Part shown: one piece after another, positions 52,789-62,051 of the stretch
Numbering within the stretch: position 1 is the stretch's first letter
Layout: each line of letters begins with the position of its first letter
NCBI GenBank assembly: GCA_030041355.1
Contig: JASHNZ010000028.1
Location: forward strand, 1 to 64,000
Direction: 5' to 3'
Length of the DNA stretch: 64,000 nt
Source of the DNA: Nitrososphaerales archaeon
GTDB lineage: Archaea; Thermoproteota; Nitrososphaeria; Nitrososphaerales; CADDZS01
Position numbers and translations under genes: made by a program
The notes under the pieces: generated by a model
What the model saw: only the letters and a program-made list of their open reading frames with translations
Database searches by the model: none
What the model was told of the DNA's origin: nothing

Positions 52789-53393
52789 GTTCTGAGAACA
52801 CACCTAAGCTTACCTTACCCGTAAACGAAACAAGGGATCACATTCAAGGATCTCCAACAGCCAAGGTTACGCTTGTGCAGTACGGTGATTATCAATGTCC
52901 TTATTGCGGTGAAGCATATTCTATCATCAAGAAAATTCAGAAGAGATTTGGCTCAGATCTACGATTTGTTTTCAGAAACTTTCCAATAACAGAAGCTCAT
53001 CCATTTGCTGAAACTGGAGCGGAGATCGCAGAAGCCGCAGGAGCTCAAGGCAAATTCTGGGAAATGCATGATTACCTATACGAAAATCAGCAATCTCTTT
53101 CGAATGTAGAATTTTTCGCGAGATACGCGAATGAAAAACTAGGGCTTGATGGAAAAAAGCTAAAGAAGGAAGTGTTGGCGCAGGCGTATACTGCCAGGAT
53201 CAAGGAAGACTTCATGACCGGGATTAGAAGTGGCGTGAATGGAACCCCGACTTTCTTCATCAACGATTATCGACACAATGGAAGTTATGACTACGAAGTT
53301 TTGGAAGAAGCAATTGAATTTGCAATGGGCACAAAGAAAATAGAAACAAAGAAGACGCTTGTAAGCCGTCCTGAGAGACAAACTCGCCGCTAA
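52785..53393 (+). CDS. DsbA-like thioredoxin-fold protein
   Basis: YGDYQCPYCGEAY contains the active-site pair C38 and C41, RFVFRNFPITEAHPFAETGA is the typical helical insertion of DsbA/NhaA-C type proteins, and the cis-proline is in GTPTFFIN. There is no signal peptide, so the protein is cytoplasmic and likely works as a reductase, not as a secreted oxidase. Its ATG overlaps the peroxiredoxin stop (ATGA), which supports joint function. Confidence 0.9.
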   Translation: MSSENTPKLTLPVNETRDHIQGSPTAKVTLVQYGDYQCPYCGEAYSIIKKIQKRFGSDLRFVFRNFPITEAHPFAETGAEIAEAAGAQGKFWEMHDYLYENQQSLSNVEFFARYANEKLGLDGKKLKKEVLAQAYTARIKEDFMTGIRSGVNGTPTFFINDYRHNGSYDYEVLEEAIEFAMGTKKIETKKTLVSRPERQTRR

Positions 53394-53424
53394 GTATCAT
53401 TCACGAACAACGCCCTAAGAGTCT

Positions 53425-54258
53425 CTATGGAAAGAGCGCTACCGCTTGCCCGTTCAAACGGGGGTAGTGCACGACAACGCCAACGCATTGACCCTTCGCG
53501 AAATCGAAAGCTACGACTTCGTCTTGGGCAACGCAGTAGAGATTACCATGGGAACTAAAGCGCAAACCGCGGGGTCTGCGGAACTCTGCGGATTGTCCTG
53601 CTGAGAAGACTCGGATTAGTCGGCCGTCTGTTGCGTCATACTCCCTAACGCTGGTTAGAGCATCGGTCGAGCCGAACGGGTGTTCGCTAGATACAACGAT
53701 GTTGCCGTTAGGTGCCACCGCTAGGTCGAGTGGACTGAGCTCCGGATCGGAAACCAGCCGCATCGGTTTGAGACTCTCACCCCAAGGAAACTTGAGAATG
53801 GCGTTCTCGCCTTCACCACTGGGGCCTATGCCCGAAGAAAGGAAGAGTGTGCCATCGTCGTTGAATGCAAACCCGCGAGGAAACGACACGATCCCAGGCG
53901 GCAGAACGTTCTCTCGAGCACCGTCTAGTGTAACAGGGAGAGCCAAGATCGTGCGGGCGCTGCGCAATCCAATGTAATAACGGCCGTCGGGCCCAAAGGT
54001 GCCTCCTCCAGGTTTCAATTGCGGAATTACTCCGGTGTCCCGTACAACTTTGCCATTCCGATCGAGCGCGAGGACTCGATTGTTGCCACTGTTTAGAAAG
54101 AGCAGTTCTTTCTTTGGATCGACGGCTAGCCCTCGAGGGTCTGCAATACGATTGTCGTCGCTGAAAGTGCCGAGAGGCTTGCCATCGCGATCGAAAGAAA
54201 GAAGCAAGCCATATCCGTCACCATTGACACCAGCTGCGCTTGTAACTAGAAGAGGCAT
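53425..54258 (-). CDS. NHL/SMP-30-like beta-propeller protein
   Basis: Repeated blades such as DPRGLAVDPKKELLFLNSGN, NRVLALDRNGKVV and FPRGFAFNDDGTLFLSSGIG indicate a six-bladed NHL or SMP-30-type propeller of 277 residues. There is no signal peptide. The stretch looks more GC-rich than its neighbours and uses GCC, GGC and CGC codons more freely, and the repeat type is different from the four secreted YVTN propellers. Transfer from a bacterium is a reasonable idea. Confidence 0.75.
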   Translation of the reverse strand: MPLLVTSAAGVNGDGYGLLLSFDRDGKPLGTFSDDNRIADPRGLAVDPKKELLFLNSGNNRVLALDRNGKVVRDTGVIPQLKPGGGTFGPDGRYYIGLRSARTILALPVTLDGARENVLPPGIVSFPRGFAFNDDGTLFLSSGIGPSGEGENAILKFPWGESLKPMRLVSDPELSPLDLAVAPNGNIVVSSEHPFGSTDALTSVREYDATDGRLIRVFSAGQSAEFRRPRGLRFSSHGNLYCVAQDEVVAFDFAKGQCVGVVVHYPRLNGQAVALFP

Positions 54259-54740
54259 GGTATTGTTACTCTCGAGAGATTCTCAGAGAAATGGAACTTC
54301 TTAATGGTATGCTCTAAAATGAAACGAGAGCCTGGGGCCCTATAATCCACATACGCCCGTTCCAAATAGCCTTTGCCTGATTTTAAAAATCACGATCCGC
54401 CCTAGCTGGTCGCTCCAAAGGGTCTTTAATGTAGCTTGTCCAGCTCTTCATTAAGCCGCATCAGGTTCTTGTATAGTTCGGCCTTGATTTTTGTAAAATC
54501 CGGTTGCGACAGCTGAGAAGCTTCATTTTCTTGTACCGTATATAATCCCCCTATCGGGTCGTTCTACATACGCAGGTTAGAAAATTGCTATTGTTAGTAA
54601 TATGCCCTAATGCTCTTAGCCTTAAATGGGCTCATTAAGGTACCCTCCCCCTCCTTTCTACACAGGCTTAATCCAAATAGCCATTGTTTGTTTCTTGAAA
54701 GCAATTGTTAGCTACTTTGGTTTTGCCATTCTTCAATGAT

Positions 54741-54758
54741 TTGCCAAAAAATTGGCAA
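54741..54758. promoter_or_regulatory. Inverted repeat upstream of the propeller promoter
   Basis: TTGCCAA at 54741-54747 and TTGGCAA at 54752-54758 are exact inverse complements around AAAA. The site lies about 75 bases before the TATA box of the propeller gene, a position where an archaeal activator could bind. A hairpin in RNA is the alternative. Confidence 0.4.
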
Positions 54759-54829
54759 GATACGCATCTCGTTACCTAGGTAGGTTAGCCCCACGCTTCG
54801 AACATAGCTGGTAGCTTTTCGTGAACGAA

Positions 54830-54837
54830 TTAAATAC
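54830..54837 (+). promoter_or_regulatory. TATA-like box for a leaderless start
   Basis: TTAAATAC is centred 27-28 bases before the ATG at 54861, so the transcript should begin at the start codon. It is identical to the box at 32778-32785. Confidence 0.6.
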
Positions 54838-54860
54838 TTCAAAATGCCTGGGATCAGGCG

Positions 54861-56108
54861 ATGGCAAGAATTACTACGCGTCAAACTCTCATCGTTTCTG
54901 TAGTTATAATTGCCATAATTCTTGGCGGACTATCAATACAAGTCTTTTCATCGCCCACGGAAACAGGACAAACAACTACGACATCTAGAAGCACCAACAC
55001 TTCGGTCTCGGTGTCGATTCCTTCAAACACTCTCACAACAACTTATTACTCCACCGAGAGTCAGAGCAGCTCAACATCGTCTTCCTCCACGGAAAAACTA
55101 TTGAATGTGACTGACACTATTCCCTATCCATTTGCTCCAGAAGATTCTGTGGGAGGTGAAGCCTATTTTCCAGGAACGAATGAAATCTGGATCTACGACT
55201 ATCAGAGCAGCTCGTTATATTTCCTAAATGCTACCACTAACGAGTTCCTCTCTCAAAATCTTTCTCTCAGTTCGTGCAACGCACCCATTCAGATGGGGTA
55301 TGATAATGCTAGTCATGATATGCTGGTGGAAGCAGGTTGCCCTCTTAGAATTGTTGCGTTTAACGCATATGGAAACAATGTCTCCACGATAGTGTTGAGC
55401 CATTCTATTTTTTCTGAAGTATTTCTCCAATATGACCCCTCCAACAACGAAATGTATGTTTCATTCTTGGGCGCAAATTATTTCCTTGGATTGAATTCAA
55501 CAAATCAGATTGTTTCAAATGTGACTCTCAGCGAATCAGGCGGTGAACTGGGTGACATGGCGTACAATCCTTCCAATCAATACCTGTATGTGACCGACAC
55601 CAACTCAAGCAGTGTTTACGTCTATGCTTCAAACAATAGCTTGATTGCGAGTTTGAATCATGTCGCGTTGGGTCCGTTCGATCTCATATACGATCCCGCA
55701 AATTCCTTAGTTTACTTTGATTCTGTTGGCGGAGGATTGTGGGTAATCAACGGAACACAAGTGATTGCTTTTCTTAATATCAACGTATACCTTGGCAAAG
55801 GTCTGGCTTTTGACGCTGCGAATTCTGATCTCTATGTAGAATCATCCAATAACACCGGGGTCGCGGTGATCAGCAGTCAGAATGTTATCGAAACTATCGT
55901 CCCCATTCCTGTTGAATTAAATGGAGTCAATGACCCAGCCCATGCTTGGATGATGTATCAATTCGAGGGGAATATTACTTTGATTGGAAGCAATAATCAG
56001 GTCTATGGCACGATCGTTATAGGATCATTCTTACCGGGCTTTGGCACTTATGATCCCACTAATGGTCTCATGTACTTCTTATCTGATAGCGATGTAATCG
56101 TTGTCTAA
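54861..56108 (+). CDS. Anchored YVTN-like beta-propeller protein
   Basis: An N-terminal transmembrane segment (LIVSVVIIAIILGGLSIQVF) is followed by a serine/threonine-rich linker of about 45 residues, then by propeller blades such as FLQYDPSNNEMYVSFLGAN, DMAYNPSNQYLYVTDTNSS and DLIYDPANSLVYFDSVGGG. About six to seven blades are present. It is divergent in sequence from the other three YVTN proteins, lacking the TNK motif. The linker probably is glycosylated and keeps the propeller above the membrane. Confidence 0.85.
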   Translation: MARITTRQTLIVSVVIIAIILGGLSIQVFSSPTETGQTTTTSRSTNTSVSVSIPSNTLTTTYYSTESQSSSTSSSSTEKLLNVTDTIPYPFAPEDSVGGEAYFPGTNEIWIYDYQSSSLYFLNATTNEFLSQNLSLSSCNAPIQMGYDNASHDMLVEAGCPLRIVAFNAYGNNVSTIVLSHSIFSEVFLQYDPSNNEMYVSFLGANYFLGLNSTNQIVSNVTLSESGGELGDMAYNPSNQYLYVTDTNSSSVYVYASNNSLIASLNHVALGPFDLIYDPANSLVYFDSVGGGLWVINGTQVIAFLNINVYLGKGLAFDAANSDLYVESSNNTGVAVISSQNVIETIVPIPVELNGVNDPAHAWMMYQFEGNITLIGSNNQVYGTIVIGSFLPGFGTYDPTNGLMYFLSDSDVIVV

Positions 56109-56111
56109 CTC

Positions 56112-58088
56112 TCAGCTTTGTACAACACTTGCGAGTTCCTTTTCCTTCGCATCGGACTTGAGTTGAGCTTTGAAAAATTCTGTGATCTTCTTGTAGCAAA
56201 TCACCCGATTCCTGAACTTGATTACGTCGTGGCCTTCGTCTTCAAAGACGAGATACTCAACTGGCAAGCCTCTGGAGCGCAGGCGTTCGACTACGTCAAA
56301 GGTCTCTTTCTCAACCACTCTGGGGTCATTCCTTCCCTGAATCATCATCATCGAGCACTTTACATTGTCAATATAGGTTGCAGGCGATCTCTCGGTAAGA
56401 AACTCTTTGTCCTTATCGGGATTTCCCACTGTGAGATAGAAATACGTCCTCCAGGTCTCCGGGAGCCTTTCCATGAAGGTGAAAAGGTTGTAGGGCCCAA
56501 ACATATCCACAGCCGCCTTCCAAAGATCGGGATGTCTTCCTGCTAGAGTCAGAGTCATGTATCCGCCGTAGGATCTTCCGATCACGCCGCGATTTTTAGA
56601 GTCGACTCTCGGCTCTTTGGCTTCAAGCACCTTGAGGCCCTCGACAAGATCTAGGCGATCTTTGCCACCCCAGTCGTGGTCAACCATTTTCATGAAGGTT
56701 TGTCCATAACCAGTGCTTCCTCTGACATTTGGTACAAAAACTGCGAAGCCATTGAGAGTAAGATATTGGATGAGCGGCATCGAAAACCAAGTAAAATCTG
56801 GTCTCTCCTGGCCCTGCGGACCCCCGTGAACATAGAGAACCAAGGGATAGGGGGCCTTGAGATGTAGAGCGTCAGAGGGGAAGTATATTCGAGCGCTGAT
56901 TCGCAACCCGTCAAAGGTGGTGTAACTGGCATCTTCTCCTGATGAAAGATATTCTCCAGGTATGCCAAGAACTTTTTCATTGGATAACATTGTGTACTTT
57001 GGTTTCTGTTTCACAGCGCAAAGGTAAATTTGCGAGGGAACAGTAGCGCTTGTGAAAGAAAATGCATAGCCTCGCCGCTTCTTCGTAGTCCAAGGTTCTA
57101 GTCCGAGAACCATCCCACTTGACACAGGCTCTTTTCCCACGATGGTATGCTCAACAATGAATTTGTGAGCTTTCTTTTTGGTAGGATTTCGGACGAAGCT
57201 TCCTTCGTAGACAAAACTGCATCCGTCAATGTTGTAAATTAGAAGATATCGATCTTCTTCGACTTTCCGCACATCTTCGAGTTCTCCTTTTCCTTTGTGC
57301 TTTATTCCCGAGAGCTGAACGCGTTCGAGCTCCGAGGGATTGTCAAACGAAAGATATGCGAGAGTGCCTGCATCATCAAATAGCGTAGTTTTGACAAGTA
57401 ACCCTTTTTCGTCTTCCGTAAAGCTGCACGTTGTGATTCCTGAAAGCGCGTATTCCTTTCCAGTTTCCCTTTTTTCTATGGGAGTGCCAAACAAGAGTTC
57501 GCGTTTTTGGGTTTTCTCGGTCCAGAGGTACAGGACGTTATCCAAAGCAGTGTACCCGTCAATAATAACAAGTTTCGAATTTTTCTTATTTGCCCCCGCA
57601 ACGTAATTGCCATAAATGCTAGTTCCAAGCGAGGTCTCTTTCATGGTTTTCAAATTTAGTCTAATGGCTTCCATGTTCGGGGTCTTGCGATCATCTCGGT
57701 GAAAATACACCGTCGAGCTTTTGACGTCTTTATTCACGCAGCCTAGCTGCTGCCCAAGATACTTTTCTCCAAAAATATTCTCGGGAATCCCGCCCTCAAG
57801 TGGAATCGTACAGGCCTGATAATTCTCATTTCCATTATTGTCGATCATCACGAGAATTTTCTTCAAAGCTGGCAAGACGATGAAGGATTCGCCGAGCATC
57901 AGATGCGGATTTTGCAGCGCAATGTCAGGAGGCAAGAGTGGTTCAGGCATCCCGCCTTCCCTTTTCATTCTGTATAGGCTGATCAGCCCACTCATGTTGC
58001 TCAGAAAGTAGACATAATCATCTACTAGAACTGGCGCTAGGAGGTGTCTAGCCGAGAGAAGTGATTCTAGAGGAAAAGTCTTCTCCAA
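56112..58088 (-). CDS. S9 family prolyl oligopeptidase/acylaminoacyl-peptidase-like enzyme
   Basis: The N-terminal 380 residues form a beta-propeller with blade-like repeats. The C-terminal catalytic domain contains LVLYVHGGPQGQ (oxyanion), VPNVRGSTGYGQTFM, the nucleophile elbow GVIGRSYGGYMTL, the aspartate in IQGRNDPRV and the histidine in EDEGHDV, completing the serine triad. There is no signal peptide. The enzyme should cleave short peptides, possibly acylated ones, in the cytoplasm. It is convergent with the propeller gene, only three bases apart. Confidence 0.93.
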   Translation of the reverse strand: MEKTFPLESLLSARHLLAPVLVDDYVYFLSNMSGLISLYRMKREGGMPEPLLPPDIALQNPHLMLGESFIVLPALKKILVMIDNNGNENYQACTIPLEGGIPENIFGEKYLGQQLGCVNKDVKSSTVYFHRDDRKTPNMEAIRLNLKTMKETSLGTSIYGNYVAGANKKNSKLVIIDGYTALDNVLYLWTEKTQKRELLFGTPIEKRETGKEYALSGITTCSFTEDEKGLLVKTTLFDDAGTLAYLSFDNPSELERVQLSGIKHKGKGELEDVRKVEEDRYLLIYNIDGCSFVYEGSFVRNPTKKKAHKFIVEHTIVGKEPVSSGMVLGLEPWTTKKRRGYAFSFTSATVPSQIYLCAVKQKPKYTMLSNEKVLGIPGEYLSSGEDASYTTFDGLRISARIYFPSDALHLKAPYPLVLYVHGGPQGQERPDFTWFSMPLIQYLTLNGFAVFVPNVRGSTGYGQTFMKMVDHDWGGKDRLDLVEGLKVLEAKEPRVDSKNRGVIGRSYGGYMTLTLAGRHPDLWKAAVDMFGPYNLFTFMERLPETWRTYFYLTVGNPDKDKEFLTERSPATYIDNVKCSMMMIQGRNDPRVVEKETFDVVERLRSRGLPVEYLVFEDEGHDVIKFRNRVICYKKITEFFKAQLKSDAKEKELASVVQS

Positions 58089-58229
58089 GTGAAGTCATTC
58101 ATGAAGGGATTGCAGTGAGACTAATATGCAAATCCCACTGACTTGCTTCATGAAGCATCTCTTCGTGAAACAAGAGATCAAAAAACACACTCTGGTATTT
58201 CTTCAAAAATCTTGAAAAGTTTATTCCCT

Positions 58230-59096
58230 CTAGTACTCTTCGAGCCTTCCACTCTTTCTTGCAAGGCGTTCAAAGCCTTTCATTAAGAAATATCCTACGA
58301 ATAAAACAGTGATCCCATCAATTAACTCCTTTAGAAGGATCGTGCCCAAGCTCAGTACGGAAGCTCCCATAATCGCACCTCTAGCTGCAAGCACTCCATA
58401 GGTCATGGGGATCGCCCAACCCACAGGTTGTAACCACAAAGGCAGGGCCTGAACTGGAAAGTTTACACCGCTCACGAGCATCGTCAGAAAGAGGAAGATA
58501 TTTGCAACAATCATCGCAGTTCTCATGAATAATCCTATGCTGCTTATCAAAAGTCCGAAGCTGATCATCATTACGCTCGTCAAAACGATTGCAATTCCTA
58601 ACGCAAGATAGTTAGCATGGGCGAAATTGATCCCGAAAACGAAATCTGCGTAGATGAACGCTGCGGCAGTAATTAGGGCAGACATGAAGATCTGAAACAT
58701 GGCTCGGCCTATGAAGAGCGCCATCCGGTTAGCTGGAGTGACAATCAAAGTTTGAAGGGTGCCCTGCCACTTGTCTTGCGAGGTGATATTTGCAACCGCA
58801 AAAACAGCTGCAAAAGACATGGATTGCACAGCATTTCCGATTACTGTGAACTGCGCCTGCGTAAGATCATGATAGACTGCTATCGCAAGCAAAAAGAAGA
58901 AAGCCATCTCTGCCGGCGGAGTTATGAAGATCTGCATGATCCACATTTCCCAAGAGTCCCAGAGTATGGTTCCTTTTCTCCCAAATAGTACGGATCCAGA
59001 AAAGACTCTGTAGAATAGAGCTACCTTCTTTGCGAGAGTCTCTTTTTCAGCTAAAGTTTTCTCTGGTTGTTTCTCTTCTTCGGTTGCAACCGTCAT
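58230..59096 (-). CDS. ABC-2 type transporter permease, second subunit
   Basis: After a charged N-terminus, six hydrophobic helices follow, with the ABC-2 region around DKWQGTLQTLIVTPANRMAL as the coupling segment and PLWLQPVGWAIPMTYGV near the C-terminus, both typical of DrrB/NodJ-like exporters. It follows the first permease by four bases. Together with the ATPase it should form a heterodimeric exporter. Confidence 0.9.
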   Translation of the reverse strand: MTVATEEEKQPEKTLAEKETLAKKVALFYRVFSGSVLFGRKGTILWDSWEMWIMQIFITPPAEMAFFFLLAIAVYHDLTQAQFTVIGNAVQSMSFAAVFAVANITSQDKWQGTLQTLIVTPANRMALFIGRAMFQIFMSALITAAAFIYADFVFGINFAHANYLALGIAIVLTSVMMISFGLLISSIGLFMRTAMIVANIFLFLTMLVSGVNFPVQALPLWLQPVGWAIPMTYGVLAARGAIMGASVLSLGTILLKELIDGITVLFVGYFLMKGFERLARKSGRLEEY

Positions 59097-59100
59097 AGCT

Positions 59101-59946
59101 CTAGTACTCCTCTATGGTGCCGTTTTTCTTCGCTATGGTTTCGACTCTTTGGAATAAGATGAAACTCAAGGCAAAGTAAGCTAAAGTTGCAACGAGCATG
59201 AAGGCAATGTCAGTCCAGTATCCAGTGGGAAGTAATGGTCCGTAAGCGTACGCCGTCCCCACAGCTGCTCTTTTGATCGCTTCAATTCCCCAGGTGGGCC
59301 CGATGATGAAAGAGATTGGCAGCGCATAGAACGGAAGTAGAGCCACGGCAAACGAGGTTCCTGTCGCAATGTACACCGGGATCTCCATCGAGTTCTCTAT
59401 GAAACCTCCTTTCCTGCTCAGGACATAGACGGTGGAGAGCATGAGACCAAATGAGGACATGGAGACATAGGTCAGTATGGTTGCGAGTACGAATAGACCG
59501 GGATTTAGAAGGCCCACGCCCACTCTGAACCAAGTCATGCCTATTCCGAGGACTATGAACCCGTTGATCACGCCAATGAAAGTATTCCAAAGCACTCTAC
59601 CCAACACGATCCAGATGAGAGGAGAGGGAGCTGCTAGGGTAGCTTCCATCGTTCCGTTCCATCGATCAAATCCTATAGAATTTGCAGAGCCGTAGACTGT
59701 CGTTCCCCAGACTCCCATCAGGCCTCCTCCAAGGACAGCGGCAAGCAAAGCCGAAGCTCCCACGTTGTTAGAGCTGGAGCTCACTATGAAAAACAATGAA
59801 ACCATGGTGAAGATGAAAGGAGCTATAATGCATGGAATGACGAACTGTGGATCTGCAACGAAATTTTTTGCAGAGAGTACCATGGAGGCCTTGACCACTT
59901 GTCTTCTAGAAACGTGGTATGATCCAGTTTTTTGCAAAAAGTTCAC
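59101..59946 (-). CDS. ABC-2 type transporter permease, first subunit
   Basis: Six hydrophobic helices are present, and FDRWNGTMEATLAAPSPLIW is the coupling segment. The second permease has the same unit, so the two are a duplicated pair. Its start overlaps the ATPase stop by four bases. The C-terminal residues (FQRVETIAKKNGTIEEY) match those of the second subunit (KSGRLEEY), which suggests a shared contact at the tail. Confidence 0.9.
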   Translation of the reverse strand: MNFLQKTGSYHVSRRQVVKASMVLSAKNFVADPQFVIPCIIAPFIFTMVSLFFIVSSSSNNVGASALLAAVLGGGLMGVWGTTVYGSANSIGFDRWNGTMEATLAAPSPLIWIVLGRVLWNTFIGVINGFIVLGIGMTWFRVGVGLLNPGLFVLATILTYVSMSSFGLMLSTVYVLSRKGGFIENSMEIPVYIATGTSFAVALLPFYALPISFIIGPTWGIEAIKRAAVGTAYAYGPLLPTGYWTDIAFMLVATLAYFALSFILFQRVETIAKKNGTIEEY

Positions 59947-60947
59947 TCTTCAACCAGTCTCAAGTACGCGTCCTCAAGCGTGGGCTCTTTGATACTCTTG
60001 TCGATAATCTTCACTCCGTCAGCTACTTGCGTAACTTTGGTTAGGACGTCAGCTGCGTTGGGAGTTTGTATTTTGACAAACTGTCTTTCTGAATCCAGAT
60101 CTGCGACTACTCTGATTACGTCGTTTAGGGACTTTAGTTTTTCCACAAAGCTCTCCGTCGCCCCGTAGGTTTGCAGCTCCACGACTGAAATGTCCTTAAC
60201 TAATTTCTTCAGCCCTGACGGCGTATCGAGTGCGACGATCTTCCCTTTGGAAATGACCGCAATTCTCCTGCACAATTCGTCAGCCTCGAACATATAGTGC
60301 GTTGTCAGGAGTATGGTCTTGCCCCATTTCTCCATCTCTCGGATCATTTCTCGGATATCCCTGGCGCCGGCGGGATCCAATCCAATCGTAGGCTCGTCGA
60401 GAAATACGAGCTCTGGATCATTCACAAGAGCCTTTGCGATGTGCAGTCTTTGCTTCATACCTCTCGAGTATTTTTCGACCTTGTCGTTTTCACGACCTTC
60501 GAGACCCACGAGATGTATGAGCTCTGGAATTCTTTTCCGGCTGATGCCGGGATCGACGCCGTAAAGGTCTGAAAAGTACTTCATGTTTTCGACTGCGGTA
60601 ACTCTGTTGTACAGCCCTCGCTCTCCGCCAAAGACAATTCCAATTCTTTTTCGGATTTCGTAGATCTGCCGGTTCACATCCAAGCCCATTACGAAGGCTC
60701 TTCCAGAAGTTGGGGTGAGCAATGTAGTTAAGATCTTGATCGTGGTGGTCTTGCCAGCTCCGTTGGGACCGATCAAACCGAAGAGCTCGCCTTTTTTCAC
60801 GTCGAAGGTCACGCCTGCTAGTGCTTCCGTCACCTTGCTGGATTTCCCAAAGAAAGAGCGAGTGACGTACTCTCGTCTCAAGTCCCGCACCTCTATCGCG
60901 AATTCTTCGCGAGACTTTGCGCTTTCAGGCTCTTCGACCACTTGCAT
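59943..60947 (-). CDS. ABC-2 exporter ATP-binding protein, DrrA-like
   Basis: Walker A GPNGAGKTTTIKIL, signature YSRGMKQRLHIAKAL, Walker B LVFLDEPTIGLDP and the switch histidine in LLTTHYMFEADEL are all present. The C-terminal domain of about 90 residues after residue 240, with VVELQTYGATESFVEKL, is typical of DrrA/CcmA-like ATPases of drug or polysaccharide exporters. It leads a three-gene operon with the two permeases. The cargo is unknown. Confidence 0.94.
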   Translation of the reverse strand: MQVVEEPESAKSREEFAIEVRDLRREYVTRSFFGKSSKVTEALAGVTFDVKKGELFGLIGPNGAGKTTTIKILTTLLTPTSGRAFVMGLDVNRQIYEIRKRIGIVFGGERGLYNRVTAVENMKYFSDLYGVDPGISRKRIPELIHLVGLEGRENDKVEKYSRGMKQRLHIAKALVNDPELVFLDEPTIGLDPAGARDIREMIREMEKWGKTILLTTHYMFEADELCRRIAVISKGKIVALDTPSGLKKLVKDISVVELQTYGATESFVEKLKSLNDVIRVVADLDSERQFVKIQTPNAADVLTKVTQVADGVKIIDKSIKEPTLEDAYLRLVEE

Positions 60948-61198
60948 TTTCTACCACAATTCGTTCTATACTTGCTTTGGAGGAAGATTTAGTTAGACTT
61001 TGAGTGGTTTATTTTAGTTTCCGTCTGACATAGAACTTTCCTCGGGTACAGGTATTTTTCAAACCAAGTCGCGGAGTTAGTGCGAGGATTACCCGCAAAA
61101 GAAGAAAAAGTAAACGATTTTCTTGAAGCGATCAAACAAGAAATCATTCGGAAAAAGTTCTAAATTTGTTCTCGAGCTAAGATCTTTGCATTCTTCAC

Positions 61199-62035
61199 TC
61201 AATTATGGCCGTAGACTTCATCTAGCAAAGCTTCCGACTTTGCTTTGAGGGCACTGGAATCCTGCTCGGAAGAACCAGTAGTAACTCCGACCCTTACTTT
61301 ACGCCAGCTGTCGTCATTTCCAAAGTCATTATCTCTTTCAGACACTACCACTGTAAAGTTGTTGATCACAACGTCCACGGGAATCCCGCTCGCCAAGAAA
61401 TAGGTTTTGGAATCAGCTCGATAGAGCAATTTTGTGAGAAAGAAAGCTGCTTTTCTTCGATCCTCGGTGCTCGTGTTTCTCATGATGGCTAGCACGTGTA
61501 AATCTGGTGAAGCGATGTAAGAGAAGATCCGAGAGACATACTCTCTGGGTAAAAGGGCACTCCCACCAAGGTCTGCATCCTGACTTTCTGGATCCCAGCT
61601 GATCGTGAGAGGAGGGATCTCGCCACTTTGCACCCCGTTCTTGGACTCATAGTCTCTCATGGTTTCATAGATTGTAGTGAAGGATAAACCGCGCGAAATC
61701 GCATCAGCAGGTATTGCAACAATGTGAGATACGAGGCCCGGTCTTCCTACTTCATCAAGTAAGGGCCTCCAAAGGCAGCGCGCGAGAAAGATCTTGTCCA
61801 GAAGTTTCCTAACGGTGACAAAATCGATGGTCTGATCTTGCTTGAACATAGCTTGGAAGAAAGGCGTGTAGTGACGCTCGACTGCCGCGTCAAATTCTGC
61901 GTCGACGATTCCAGGAGACCATGCCCTAGTCAGATATCCATCCTTTCTCGGAGAGCCCGGTCGAATGGGATATAATTTGTCGTCGAGCCCTTTGCGGGGA
62001 GCGTGGATAATGTGCTCAGCTTCTAGCTCTTCCAA
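61199..62035 (-). CDS. GTPase-associated protein 1 (GAP1) N-terminal-like protein
   Basis: The protein has KDGYLTRAWSPGIVD near residues 31-45 and DEVGRPGLVSHIVAIPADAI at 94-113. The RPG-x-x-S/T-H strand and the DGY segment are typical of the N-terminal domain of GTPase-associated protein 1 in predicted bacterial conflict systems, where the corresponding strand reads RPGCVWTHTLLI or similar. A beta-rich middle and a helical C-terminus follow. It lies 16 bases after the GTPase gene on the same strand, as expected for a GAP1 partner. The assignment is from remembered motifs and needs a profile search; no enzymatic residues are evident. Confidence 0.5.
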   Translation of the reverse strand: MEELEAEHIIHAPRKGLDDKLYPIRPGSPRKDGYLTRAWSPGIVDAEFDAAVERHYTPFFQAMFKQDQTIDFVTVRKLLDKIFLARCLWRPLLDEVGRPGLVSHIVAIPADAISRGLSFTTIYETMRDYESKNGVQSGEIPPLTISWDPESQDADLGGSALLPREYVSRIFSYIASPDLHVLAIMRNTSTEDRRKAAFFLTKLLYRADSKTYFLASGIPVDVVINNFTVVVSERDNDFGNDDSWRKVRVGVTTGSSEQDSSALKAKSEALLDEVYGHN

Positions 62036-62051
62036 GAGATAAGCTCCACTT

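Larger units (their letters stand above)
54259..54860. other. Long intergenic region upstream of a propeller gene
   Basis: No complete gene is seen. A leftward frame ending at 54426 reads SQPDFTKIKAELYKNLMRL and continues to a stop, but lacks a start codon I can defend. At 54741-54758 TTGCCAA and TTGGCAA form an inverted repeat with a four-base loop. The last 40 bases contain the TATA box of the next gene. Confidence 0.4.

Noticed and set aside
54426-54545. Leftward frame containing SQPDFTKIKAELYKNLMRL
   Set aside because: It looks protein-like, but no usable start codon is present; left in the intergenic entry only.
61080-61163. Rightward GTG frame of 27 residues ending EAIKQEIIRKKF
   Set aside because: The frame is open for a further 16 codons upstream without a start and has no partner signal; it is too short to call a gene or a relic.
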